64,000 nucleotides of DNA, taken from NCBI GenBank assembly GCA_964507325.1, contig CAZDQL010000002.1:62001-126000 (forward strand). Direction: 5' to 3'. Source of the stretch: CAZDQL01 sp964507325. GTDB lineage: Bacteria; Planctomycetota; UBA1135; GCA-002686595. A model generated the notes under the pieces. That model worked only from the letters and a program-made list of their open reading frames with translations. It made no database searches and had not been told where the DNA came from. This document shows, in pieces, positions 18,483 to 26,898 of the stretch. A program made the position numbers and the translations under genes. The first letter of the stretch is position 1, and every line of letters starts with the position of its first letter.

Positions 18483-19964
18483 ATGCGGACCAGCGCGCGG
18501 ATTCCGAGTCTCACCCTGGCCCTCGCGGTCGCATGCGCGCCGGCGGACGGGGGGGGCGTTCCCGCGGGCGACGACTGGGATCGCTTCCGTGGGAGGAATG
18601 GCGCCGGGGCTGCGCCCGGTGAGGCGTTTCCGATCCGCTTCGGGCCGCGCACCAACGTGCGGTGGGTAACGCGCGTTCCACCGGGCCGCTCCTCTCCCGT
18701 GCTCTGCGGTGGGCGCCTCTTCCTGACCGCCGATGGTGGCGACACTCTCGACACACTCTCCTATGACCGCGCGACTGGCGCGCGCCTCTGGCGGGCCGCA
18801 CTGGCCCGCCCGCGCCGGAGCGAGTACCACGAGCACAACAGCCCCGCCTCGCCGAGCGTCGCGGTCGACAGCGAGACGGTGGTCGCCTTCTTCCCCGACT
18901 TCGGAGTCGTCGCCTACGACCACCGCGGGCGCGAGCGCTGGCGCGAACCCCTGGGCCCCTTCGCGGCCAAGGAGGGCTACGGCCTCGCCTCGTCGCCGAT
19001 CCTGGTGGACGGCAAGGTGGTCCTCGCCCTCGACCAGCACGAGCGCTCCACCTTGCTCGCGTTGCGCGCGCGCGATGGGGAGGAGGCCTGGAGGGTCGAG
19101 CGCCCCTCCACCGGGGAGAGCTGGTCCACGCCCCTGATCCACGCTCCCGCGCAGGGGCCTGCGGAGCTGATCCACCTCGGCAGCTTCGCCCTGGAGTCCT
19201 TCGACCTCGGGAGCGGGGAGCGGATCCGCTGGACCCGTGGCACCTTCCACGAGCCGATCGGGGGCGCCGTCGTGCGCGACGGCGTCGCCTATCTGGCCGG
19301 GTACGGTCCGCCCCACGACGAGCGGGTCGACGACGCCGTGATCCGGGGGCGCGACGAGGATGGCGACGGGGGTATCGCGCCGCAGGAGATCCCCGCCTGG
19401 CCGCACGCGCCCGCCCGGGTGGGGGCGCTCTTCGGGCTGGCGGATCGCGATGGGAACGGCCTGCTGGATGCCGCCGAGGAAGAGGCCCTGCGCGACGTCT
19501 TCCAGCACTACGTCATGGTGGGCACCGGGACCCGCAGCCTCCTCGCGGTGGAGCTCTCCGGGAGCGGGGACGTGACCGACGAGGGCTACCGTTGGTGGAC
19601 GCGCAGCAAGGGGGTGCCGGAGGTGGCGCTGCCCCTGGTGACCGAGGACGCGGTGCTCTTCGTGAGCGACGAAGGGGGGATCGTCACGGTCCTCGACCGC
19701 GTCACCGGAGAGGTCCTCGCCCAGCGGCGGGTCGACGCCCTGGAGGGTTGGTGCTTCGCATCCCCGGTGACCGCCGGCGGTAGGGTGCTCATCGTCTCCC
19801 ACGGCGGTACGGCGGTGGTGCTCGAGGTCGACGAGGGGATCGAGGTCCTGGGGACCAACGAGTTGGAGGAGGCGTGCTACGCCACCCCGGCCCTGGCGGA
19901 GGGGTGCATCTACCTGCGCACCGCCCGACGGCTCTACTGCTTCGGTACGGAGTCGGGCGGGTAG
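18483..19964 (+). CDS. PQQ-like beta-propeller lipoprotein with EF-hand-like insert
   Basis: A 493-aa protein. The lipobox LAVAC (about 14-18) predicts a lipoprotein. The body has repeated PQQ/BamB-type blades: DWDRFRGRNG at the start is typical of outer-membrane PQQ-repeat proteins, and repeats with a D-x-x-T-G-x-x-x-W pattern follow. An insert near residues 295-340 carries two EF-hand-like loops (DEDGDGGI and DRDGNGLL). Such proteins are mostly uncharacterised surface or periplasmic propellers; a true PQQ dehydrogenase is unlikely because no catalytic motif was seen. Convergent with Nif3, 4 bp apart. Confidence 0.8.
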   Translation: MRTSARIPSLTLALAVACAPADGGGVPAGDDWDRFRGRNGAGAAPGEAFPIRFGPRTNVRWVTRVPPGRSSPVLCGGRLFLTADGGDTLDTLSYDRATGARLWRAALARPRRSEYHEHNSPASPSVAVDSETVVAFFPDFGVVAYDHRGRERWREPLGPFAAKEGYGLASSPILVDGKVVLALDQHERSTLLALRARDGEEAWRVERPSTGESWSTPLIHAPAQGPAELIHLGSFALESFDLGSGERIRWTRGTFHEPIGGAVVRDGVAYLAGYGPPHDERVDDAVIRGRDEDGDGGIAPQEIPAWPHAPARVGALFGLADRDGNGLLDAAEEEALRDVFQHYVMVGTGTRSLLAVELSGSGDVTDEGYRWWTRSKGVPEVALPLVTEDAVLFVSDEGGIVTVLDRVTGEVLAQRRVDALEGWCFASPVTAGGRVLIVSHGGTAVVLEVDEGIEVLGTNELEEACYATPALAEGCIYLRTARRLYCFGTESGG

Positions 19965-19968
19965 GCGG

Positions 19969-20721
19969 TCAGATCGGGTTGGGGACGTCCACGAACTCCA
20001 CCGTCAGACCGAACTGCTGCACGAGGTGCTCCCCCAGGGCCTGGATCCCGACCTTCTCGGTCGCGTAGTGCCCCGCCGAGATGAAGTGGATCCCCTCCTC
20101 CTTGGCGTGGTGCAGGGTCGACTCGCTCACCTCCCCGGTGACGTAGGCGTCCAGGCCGGAGGAGACCGCCTGGCCGAGCTCGCTCTGGGCCCCGCCGCTG
20201 ATGACTCCCACTCCGTGGATCGCCTCCGGGCCGTGGGGGAAGACGAGGGGCTCGCGCTCCAGGGCCCGCTCGATCCGCGCGCTCAGCTCGTCGATGCCGA
20301 TGCCCCCCGCGTCCGCGCGCATCCCGATCGGTCGCCCCTTGTACTCGCCGAAGGGCTCGGGGGTGTCCAGGTCGAGCAGCTCGACCAGCCGCGCGTTGTT
20401 GCCGACCTCGGGGTGTGCGTCCAGGGGCAGGTGGAACCCGTACAGGTTGACGTCGTGGGTGAGCAGCAGGCGCAAGCGCTCCCGCAAGCCGCCGCACACG
20501 GGAGGCAGGTGCGGCTTCCAGAGGATGCCGTGGTGCACGATGACGGTATCGGCTTCGAGCTCCAGGGCGCGCAGGAAGAGCTCCACCGACGCGCTCACGC
20601 CGCAGACCACGCGCTCGACCTCGACCCGGCCCTCCACCTGCAACCCATTGGGGCAGTGGTCTTCGAACTCGTCGGCCTTCAGGTACTCCTTCAGGTAACG
20701 CGTCAGCTCTTCTCGTTGCAT
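19969..20721 (-). CDS. Nif3-like dinuclear metal centre protein (YbgI family)
   Basis: A 250-aa protein of the NIF3/GTP-cyclohydrolase-I-type-2 family. The metal-binding motifs are VHHGILW (about 65-71) and GHYATE (about 215-220), with DVNLYGFHLPLDAH between. Family members form hexamer rings with a dinuclear metal site; the physiological role is uncertain. The frame is open upstream to 20802, but ATG 20721 matches the usual N-terminus (MQREEL). The gene is divergent from the 2-phosphoglycerate-kinase-like gene. Confidence 0.85.
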   Translation of the reverse strand: MQREELTRYLKEYLKADEFEDHCPNGLQVEGRVEVERVVCGVSASVELFLRALELEADTVIVHHGILWKPHLPPVCGGLRERLRLLLTHDVNLYGFHLPLDAHPEVGNNARLVELLDLDTPEPFGEYKGRPIGMRADAGGIGIDELSARIERALEREPLVFPHGPEAIHGVGVISGGAQSELGQAVSSGLDAYVTGEVSESTLHHAKEEGIHFISAGHYATEKVGIQALGEHLVQQFGLTVEFVDVPNPI

Positions 20722-20849
20722 GGCGGGGAGTGGTCGAGGGTGGAGGAATACGGAAGGACCATATCCCCGCCCACACGCGAGATTCCATCCCACGCCTGCC
20801 AATCCCCTGCGACAGCGCCTATCATCTCGACCGCTCCACTCTCCGAGCC

Positions 20850-22049
20850 ATGGTCAAGCCGATGGTCATCGTGGGCACGCGACAAGAACGCGTGCCCTTC
20901 CTGCGCGGGATCCTGACGCGCTCCCTCCAGGACGCCGGACTGTCCTTCGAGGATTCCTACAGCATCGCCTCGACGATCCGCAGCGAGATCCCCGACGACT
21001 CGGAGATCACCACCGTCGAGCTGCGCGCGCGCGTCGCCGAGGTCATCCGGGAGAGCCACGGCGAGGAGTGGGTACGCCGTTACGAGCAGGCCCTCTTCCT
21101 CTCTCCCACGATCATGGTCCTGGATCCCAACGGCGCGTCCACGCCCTTCTCCCGGGGTCGCCACCGGCTGCGCCTGGAGTCCTGCGGCCTCACCCCCGAG
21201 GAGGCCACCGGGGTGGCGGCCCGCCTTTACCAGTCGATGGTGGAGCACCGCCTGAAGGAGATCGGGTTCTACGAGCTGCGCGCCCTGACCCACGAGCGAC
21301 TGCTCCGGGATCAGGGTCCCACCACCGCCCGCCGCTACCTGGTCTGGGAGGAGTTCTACGACAGCGGCCGCCCGCTCCTGGTCCTGCTCGGCGGGACCGT
21401 GGGTTGCGGGAAGAGCACCCTGGCCAGCGAGCTGGCCCACGTGCTGGAGGTACTGGGGATCCAGTCCACCGACATGCTGCGCGAGGTGATGCGCATGATG
21501 GTGCCGGAGCGTCTGATGCCGGCGCTGCACACCTCTTCCTTCCTGGCCTGGAAGGAGCTGCCCCACGGCGACTCCAGCGTCGAGGACCCCGAGCAGCGCA
21601 CCATCGCCGGCTTCCTGACCCAGGCGGAGTCTCTTTCGGTGGCCTCCCGGGCGGTGATTCAGCGCACCCTCGCCGAGCGGACGTCGCTGATCCTCGAAGG
21701 CGTGCACGTCACGCCCTCCCTGGTGGCCTCCATCGCCGAAGAGAGCGACGCCCTCGTGGTGCCCATTCTGCTGGCGGTGCTCAAGCCCCGCCAGCTGCGC
21801 GAACGCATCCGGGGTCGGGGCAAGCAGGCGCCCGACCGGCGGGCGCGGCGCTACCTGGATCACTTCGACGAGATCTGGAGCTTGCAGTCCCACCTGCTCT
21901 CCGACGCCGACCGCGTGGGCGTGCCGATCGTCGTCAACGACGACAAGGAACGCGCCATCTCGAGCGCCATGAGCTGCATCCTGCGCGTCCTGTCGCGCGA
22001 ATTCGAGGGGCAAGCCGAGACGGTCCTGAATTCCGGTTCCCACGACTGA
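20850..22049 (+). CDS. 2-phosphoglycerate kinase-like protein with ATP-cone domain
   Basis: A 399-aa protein. The N-terminal 90 residues look like an ATP-cone regulatory domain (LTRSLQDAGLSFEDSYSIA). The kinase domain has Walker A GGTVGCGKST at about 181-190. The layout matches archaeal 2-phosphoglycerate kinase, which makes 2,3-bisphosphoglycerate from 2-phosphoglycerate and ATP. The next gene is an archaeal-type phosphoglycerate mutase, 29 nt downstream, which supports a phosphoglycerate substrate. Other P-loop sugar or acid kinases remain possible. No Shine-Dalgarno site; TATCAT lies 24 nt before ATG. Confidence 0.7.
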   Translation: MVKPMVIVGTRQERVPFLRGILTRSLQDAGLSFEDSYSIASTIRSEIPDDSEITTVELRARVAEVIRESHGEEWVRRYEQALFLSPTIMVLDPNGASTPFSRGRHRLRLESCGLTPEEATGVAARLYQSMVEHRLKEIGFYELRALTHERLLRDQGPTTARRYLVWEEFYDSGRPLLVLLGGTVGCGKSTLASELAHVLEVLGIQSTDMLREVMRMMVPERLMPALHTSSFLAWKELPHGDSSVEDPEQRTIAGFLTQAESLSVASRAVIQRTLAERTSLILEGVHVTPSLVASIAEESDALVVPILLAVLKPRQLRERIRGRGKQAPDRRARRYLDHFDEIWSLQSHLLSDADRVGVPIVVNDDKERAISSAMSCILRVLSREFEGQAETVLNSGSHD

Positions 22050-22078
22050 CCTGCTGTCCCCCGGGGGTCCCATCCACC

Positions 22079-23347
22079 ATGGTCCACCACGGCCTCTTGA
22101 TCATCCTCGACGGGATGGGAGATCGTCCCATCGACCTCTTCGACGGAGCCACTCCGCTGGAGGCCGCCCACACGCCGAACCTCGACCGGTTGGCGAGCGA
22201 CGGCCAGTGCTGCCTGGTGGATCCGCTCGGTCCCGGGATTCCGGTGGGGACCCACACCGGCGCCGGGGCCCTGATGGGACTCGGCCCAGACTGCGTCCGG
22301 GAGCTGCGCCGCGGCCCGATCGAGGCCGCCGGGGTGGGCATGGAGGTCAACCTGGGCGACGTGGCCCTGCGCGCCAACTTCGCCACCCTGCACGCGGACG
22401 GTCGCGGCTGGCAGGTCCTGGACCGGCGCGCGGCGCGCATCCGGTCGGGGGTCCACGAGCTCGCCTCGGTCCTGCGCGACGTCGATCTCGGGGACGGGAT
22501 CCGTGCCAACCTCGAGCCGGCGACCGAGTACCGCGCGGTCCTGCGGCTCTCCGGTTCGGGGCTCTCCGACGCCATCAGCGACACCGATCCGGGGGACAGC
22601 GCTGAGGAGCAGCGCATGCTGACCAGCCGGCCCCTCGTCCCGGGGGACGGCTCCGCGGAGAGGACCGCCGAGGCCCTCAACCGCTTCATGGGCGAGGCCT
22701 ACGAGCGGCTCTCCGCCCACCCCGTCAACGAGCGGCGTCGCTCCCTCGGCGAGCCCCTCGCCAACGGGGTGATCGCCCGTGGAGCGGGTACCGTCACCGA
22801 GCTGCGCGGCATCGTGGGCAACCTGGGCCTGAAGGCCGCGGTGGTCGCCGGCGAGCGCACCCTGCTCGGCCTGGGGGTGCAGCTCGGCTTCCAGCCGGTC
22901 ACCGCCCCGGAGTTCACCTCCCACGTGGACACCGACGTCGCCGGCAAGGTGGCGGCCGCGCGGCGCGCCCTGCAGGAGCACGACCTGGTCTTCCTGCACT
23001 TCAAGGCCCCCGACATCTGCTCCCACGACCGGGATCCGCTGGCCAAGAAGGAGTTCTTCGAGCGCGTGGACGCGGAGCTCGGGTGGACCGTCGACGGCGA
23101 GCTGGTGGTGGGAGTCGCGGCCGACCACTCCACCGACAGCGCCAGCGGCCACCACTGCGGCGACCCCGTTCCGGCGCTGCTCTACCGCCCCGCGGGTCGC
23201 CGCGACGGCTGCGCGTCCTTCGGCGAGGGGGGGTGCATGCAGGGTGGGATGGGGCGCATGACGTCCGCCTCTTTCCTGGTCTCCCTGCTCGACGCCATGG
23301 GAGTCCTGCCCAACTTCCACCCCGGCGAACGCCGCTACTTCGGTTGA
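22079..23347 (+). CDS. apgM: Archaeal-type 2,3-bisphosphoglycerate-independent phosphoglycerate mutase
   Basis: A 422-aa protein of the alkaline-phosphatase superfamily, close in length to ApgM. The N-terminus LLIILDGMGDRP gives the first metal aspartate. TPNLDRLASDG follows, and the C-terminal metal motifs are APDICSHD (about 311-318) and ADHSTD (about 345-350). It interconverts 3- and 2-phosphoglycerate in glycolysis and gluconeogenesis. Placed 29 nt after the 2-phosphoglycerate-kinase-like gene and 16 nt before an acyl-CoA dehydrogenase. A homoserine-kinase-like relative of the same family is a less likely alternative. Confidence 0.85.
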   Translation: MVHHGLLIILDGMGDRPIDLFDGATPLEAAHTPNLDRLASDGQCCLVDPLGPGIPVGTHTGAGALMGLGPDCVRELRRGPIEAAGVGMEVNLGDVALRANFATLHADGRGWQVLDRRAARIRSGVHELASVLRDVDLGDGIRANLEPATEYRAVLRLSGSGLSDAISDTDPGDSAEEQRMLTSRPLVPGDGSAERTAEALNRFMGEAYERLSAHPVNERRRSLGEPLANGVIARGAGTVTELRGIVGNLGLKAAVVAGERTLLGLGVQLGFQPVTAPEFTSHVDTDVAGKVAAARRALQEHDLVFLHFKAPDICSHDRDPLAKKEFFERVDAELGWTVDGELVVGVAADHSTDSASGHHCGDPVPALLYRPAGRRDGCASFGEGGCMQGGMGRMTSASFLVSLLDAMGVLPNFHPGERRYFG

Positions 23348-23363
23348 CTCCACGCCCACGAAC

Positions 23364-25004
23364 ATGCCCCAAGACACCGAGCACAGAGGATTCGTTCGCT
23401 CGCTCTTCGAAGGACGCCTGGAGACGGCGGGGATCCTCCCCTTTCCCCACCCCGACCCCGAGACGCTTGAGATGGCCGAGGAGGTCGCCAAGATGCTGGG
23501 GGACTGGGCCGCCAAGGCGATCGATCCCGCCCGGGTGGACCGCGACAAGGCGATCCCCGAGGAGATCATCGAGGGCGTCGCCGAGCTCGGCCTCTTCGGG
23601 CTGATCATCCCCGAGGAGCACGGCGGAGCGGGCTGCGGCCACTACGCCTACTCGCGCATGATGGAGGTGTTCACCAACCGCTGCACCTCCTGCGTGACGC
23701 TGCTCGGGGCGCACCTGGGGATCGGGATCAAGGCGCTCTTGCTCTACGGGACCCCCGAGCAGAAGGAGCGCTGGCTCCCCAAGCTCGCCGCCGGCGAGCT
23801 GATCGCCGCCTTCGGCCTGAGCGAAGCGGGCGCCGGCTCCGATCCCGCCTCCTTGCGCACCACCGCCGATCCCCTCCCCGACGGGTCGTGGAAGCTGAAC
23901 GGCCGCAAGATGTGGATCACCAACGGCGGGGTCGCGAGCCTCTTCACCATCTTCGCCCGCACGCCGCACCCCGAGGACCCCGACGCCGAGCTGATGCGGC
24001 GGCCGATCTCCGCCTTCGTGGTGCTGCGCGAGATGGACGGCGTCAGCACCGGTCTCCCGGAGGACAAGATGGGCCAACGCGGCTCTTCGGTGACCGACGT
24101 GCTGCTCGAGGACGTGGTGGTGCCCGCGGACCACCTCTTGGGGGGCGAGGGGCAGGGCTTCAAGATCGCGATGAACGTCCTGAACTCGGGGCGCCACGGG
24201 ATCGCGGCGGGCAGCATGGGCCACGCCCGCCTGGCGCGGGAGCTGGCGGTGGCCCACGCCGCCGAGCGGGAGCAGTTCGGCCGGCCGATCGGCAGCTTCG
24301 GCATGGTCCAGGAGATGTTGGCCGCCATGGACGCCGACCTGTACACGATGGAGGCGGGGGTGCGCCTCACCGTGGGGCTCGCGGACGGCGGCGAGCACGA
24401 GTCGATGCTCGAGGCCGCCTGCGCCAAGACCTTCGCCACCGAACGGCTGTGGACGATCGCCAACGACGCCTTGCAGGTTGCGGGCGGCATCGGCTACACG
24501 CGCGAGTACGCCTTCGAACGCATCGTGCGCGACGCACGCGTCAACACCATCTTCGAGGGCACCAACCAGGTGCTGCGCATGATGGTCGGGGCGGAGGGGT
24601 TGCGGACGCTCCTGAAGGGGACCGCCCGCGACTCCGAGAGCGCGCCGCGCCTGGACGGGGTGCACCCCGACTTCGAGTGGGAGCAGCAAGTGGTGGAGTC
24701 CCTGGTACCGCTCTTCACCGAGCGCGCCCGCGGCGCGGTCGAGCGCCACGGCAAGCGCGTGCGCGGGGCGCAACTGGTGCTGAAGCGTCTGACCGACATG
24801 GCGGTGGCGCTCTTCGGAGCCTGCGCGGTCCTCTCCTACGTCACCTCGCGCATCGAGTCGGGGACGGCGGCGGAGGGTGAGGCCGACCTGGCGCGCTTGG
24901 CCTGCCGGCGCCTGGAGGGGGACTTCCGCCGCACGCTGGCGGAGGACGACGCCCAGCACGACGAGCTGATCGCGACGGTGTCGAAGCGCATGACGGGCTT
25001 GTAG
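23364..25004 (+). CDS. Acyl-CoA dehydrogenase
   Basis: A 546-aa FAD enzyme. It has the N-terminal helical domain (GLFGLIIPEEHGGAG), the central beta domain (FGLSEAGAGSD, WITNGG) and the C-terminal helical domain with the late-helix glutamate in IFEGTNQ. An extra C-terminal part of about 150 residues makes it longer than short-chain enzymes (about 380 aa) and closer to the VLCAD/ACAD9-like class. It oxidises an acyl-CoA to the trans-2-enoyl-CoA; chain length cannot be read. Soluble or membrane-associated. No strong Shine-Dalgarno site. Confidence 0.88.
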   Translation: MPQDTEHRGFVRSLFEGRLETAGILPFPHPDPETLEMAEEVAKMLGDWAAKAIDPARVDRDKAIPEEIIEGVAELGLFGLIIPEEHGGAGCGHYAYSRMMEVFTNRCTSCVTLLGAHLGIGIKALLLYGTPEQKERWLPKLAAGELIAAFGLSEAGAGSDPASLRTTADPLPDGSWKLNGRKMWITNGGVASLFTIFARTPHPEDPDAELMRRPISAFVVLREMDGVSTGLPEDKMGQRGSSVTDVLLEDVVVPADHLLGGEGQGFKIAMNVLNSGRHGIAAGSMGHARLARELAVAHAAEREQFGRPIGSFGMVQEMLAAMDADLYTMEAGVRLTVGLADGGEHESMLEAACAKTFATERLWTIANDALQVAGGIGYTREYAFERIVRDARVNTIFEGTNQVLRMMVGAEGLRTLLKGTARDSESAPRLDGVHPDFEWEQQVVESLVPLFTERARGAVERHGKRVRGAQLVLKRLTDMAVALFGACAVLSYVTSRIESGTAAEGEADLARLACRRLEGDFRRTLAEDDAQHDELIATVSKRMTGL

Positions 25005-25030
25005 GCGTTGAACAGGAGCAGTCCAGAGCC

Positions 25031-25720
25031 ATGACCGACTCCCCCCGCACCATCGTCCTGACCGGCGCGACGCGTGGCCTGGGACGCGCCCTGGCGGAGC
25101 GTCTCGCCGAGCTCGGGCACACCGTCGTCGGTTGTGGGCGCGGCGCCGCCCACGTGGAGGAGTTGCGCGCCGCGCTGGGTGCGCCGCACTCCTTCTCCGT
25201 CGTCGACGTGGCCGACGCGCCAGCCGTCACGAGCTGGGCCGAGGAGGTCCTCGGCCGGCATGGAGCGCCCGACCTGCTCGTCAACAACGCGGCCATCATG
25301 AACCGCAGCGCCCCCTTGTGGCAGGTGCCCGCGGAGGAGATGGCGGCCATGCTCGCGGTCAACGTGGCCGGCGTGGCAAACGTCGTGCGTGATTTCGTCC
25401 CCGCCATGATCGAGCGCGGCACGGGCGTGATCGTCAACATCAGCTCTGCGTGGGGCAGGTCGACCTCGCCCGAGGTCGGCCCCTACTGCACGACGAAGTG
25501 GGCGATCGAGGGCTACACCAGCTCTCTGGCCCAGGAGCTGCCCGCCGGTTTGGCCGCGGTGGCGGTCAGTCCCGGCGCCATCGACACCGAGATGCTGCGT
25601 ATGTGCTGGGGGGATGGCGCGGAGGGGTATCCGCGGCCTGGGGAGTGGGCTCCGGGCGCGGCGCGGTTTCTGCTGGGGCTCGGCGCGCAGGACAACGGCG
25701 GATCGCTGTCGATCGGTTAG
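25031..25720 (+). CDS. Short-chain dehydrogenase/reductase (SDR)
   Basis: A 229-aa classical SDR. The cofactor motif is TGATRGLG (about 12-19), NNAA is near 86-89, and the catalytic Ser is in ISSAWG with YCTTK (Tyr-x-x-x-Lys) near 155-159. The substrate is unknown. AGGAG lies 13 nt before ATG. It follows the acyl-CoA dehydrogenase by 26 nt and may be co-transcribed with it, in line with acyl or alcohol metabolism. Confidence 0.85.
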   Translation: MTDSPRTIVLTGATRGLGRALAERLAELGHTVVGCGRGAAHVEELRAALGAPHSFSVVDVADAPAVTSWAEEVLGRHGAPDLLVNNAAIMNRSAPLWQVPAEEMAAMLAVNVAGVANVVRDFVPAMIERGTGVIVNISSAWGRSTSPEVGPYCTTKWAIEGYTSSLAQELPAGLAAVAVSPGAIDTEMLRMCWGDGAEGYPRPGEWAPGAARFLLGLGAQDNGGSLSIG

Positions 25721-25734
25721 GTCACGCACCACGC

Positions 25735-26121
25735 TCACGCATTCGTGTTCGAGTGCAGCGCGATCCGGTTCCCCTCGCTGTCGATCACGATGGCGCACCA
25801 GCCGTAGGGTCCGATCCCGTGCAGCGCCTGGAGGACCTTCCCGCTCTTCTCCGTCACCTGGGCGACCGCGTCCCGGATGCGCCCGTCGACGTTCAGGTAG
25901 AGCAGGATGCCCCCCTCGGATACGAAGCCGCCCTGGGCGGGCACCAGACAGCCGCCGTTTCCGTCCTGGTGGTCGAGGACGCCGAAGCGCAGCCCGTCTT
26001 GCTCCTGAATGTGCACCTCCACCCCCAGGACCGCCTGGTAGAAGGCGGCGGCCCGGTCGATGTCGGCGACGGGGATGTCGAACCAGACTGCGCGGTTCAT
26101 CGTGGAGTTGAAGTTGGACAT
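25735..26121 (-). CDS. VOC (glyoxalase/bleomycin-resistance fold) protein
   Basis: A 128-aa single-domain VOC protein. FDIPVADIDRAAAFYQAVLG starts the first beta-alpha-beta module. GGILLYLNVDGRI starts the second, and DSEGNRIALHSN ends it as in many VOC proteins. The metal-binding residues are not certain, so an enzyme or a binding protein is possible. Start at 26121 is preferred over an internal Met at 26100; neither has a clear ribosome-binding site. Divergent from the AhpD-Rieske gene. Confidence 0.75.
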   Translation of the reverse strand: MSNFNSTMNRAVWFDIPVADIDRAAAFYQAVLGVEVHIQEQDGLRFGVLDHQDGNGGCLVPAQGGFVSEGGILLYLNVDGRIRDAVAQVTEKSGKVLQALHGIGPYGWCAIVIDSEGNRIALHSNTNA

Positions 26122-26216
26122 TTCGGGGAGGGTCTTGTGGTGGATTCGGGGGTGTGTTTGGCTGCCACGCAGCATCCCCAATCCCCCATTTCCCCGCAAG
26201 TCACGGTCAAGTCGTC

Positions 26217-26843
26217 ATGAGCAAGGCACTCGACTACCTCCTCGCCGCGCGCCCCGAGGCGATGGGGGCCTACTTCCAGTTCCTGAAGGAGGCGGAGACC
26301 CACCTCGACACGCGCACCCGCGACCTGATCTCGGTCATCACCAAGGTGGCGGTCCAGACGGATGCGGGCTTCCGCCACTACCTCAAGCGCGCCCTCTCCA
26401 ACGGCGCCTCCCCGGACGAGGTGCTCGACGCCCTCCTGATGGCCTTCCCCGTGCTGGGGCTGGCGAAGATCGTGTGGGCCACCGACATCCTGCTCGACAT
26501 GGGCCTCGAGGAGTTCCGCCCCGAGAACCTGGGCCGCGAGCCCGTCTGGCACGACATCGTCACGGTGGAGGGGCTGCCCGCCGGCGAGCCCCGTTGGCTG
26601 AAGGTCGACGAGAAGGCGCTCATCGTCCTGCGCAATGACGAGGGCGTGACCGTGTACGAGGCGCTCTGCCCGCACGAGGGCTCGCCGCTCTTCGCCGAGG
26701 ATCTCGAGGGCGGGACCCTCGCCTGCCAGCACCACGGCTGGGAGTTCGACCTGGCCTCCGGCGCCTGCATCGCCGAGGGGGATCAACCCCTCAAGCGCGT
26801 TGAGACGCGGGAGGTCGGGGGTACGCTCCAGGGTTGTTGGTAG
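26217..26843 (+). CDS. AhpD-like / Rieske [2Fe-2S] fusion protein
   Basis: A 208-aa protein in two parts. Residues about 1-100 form a carboxymuconolactone-decarboxylase/AhpD-like helical domain, but the CxxC that AhpD peroxidases use is missing. Residues about 108-205 are a Rieske domain with Cys151-x-His153 and Cys170-x-x-His173, enough to bind a 2Fe-2S cluster as in small Rieske ferredoxins. This fusion points to electron transfer to or from a bound substrate, but the partner is unknown. ATG 26217 begins the AhpD domain; there is no strong ribosome-binding site. Confidence 0.75.
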   Translation: MSKALDYLLAARPEAMGAYFQFLKEAETHLDTRTRDLISVITKVAVQTDAGFRHYLKRALSNGASPDEVLDALLMAFPVLGLAKIVWATDILLDMGLEEFRPENLGREPVWHDIVTVEGLPAGEPRWLKVDEKALIVLRNDEGVTVYEALCPHEGSPLFAEDLEGGTLACQHHGWEFDLASGACIAEGDQPLKRVETREVGGTLQGCW

Positions 26844-26898
26844 GGCAGGAGGGGCGCGGCACCCAGGCGTCGAGCCACCCCGGTGCTCGGTCGCTGCC

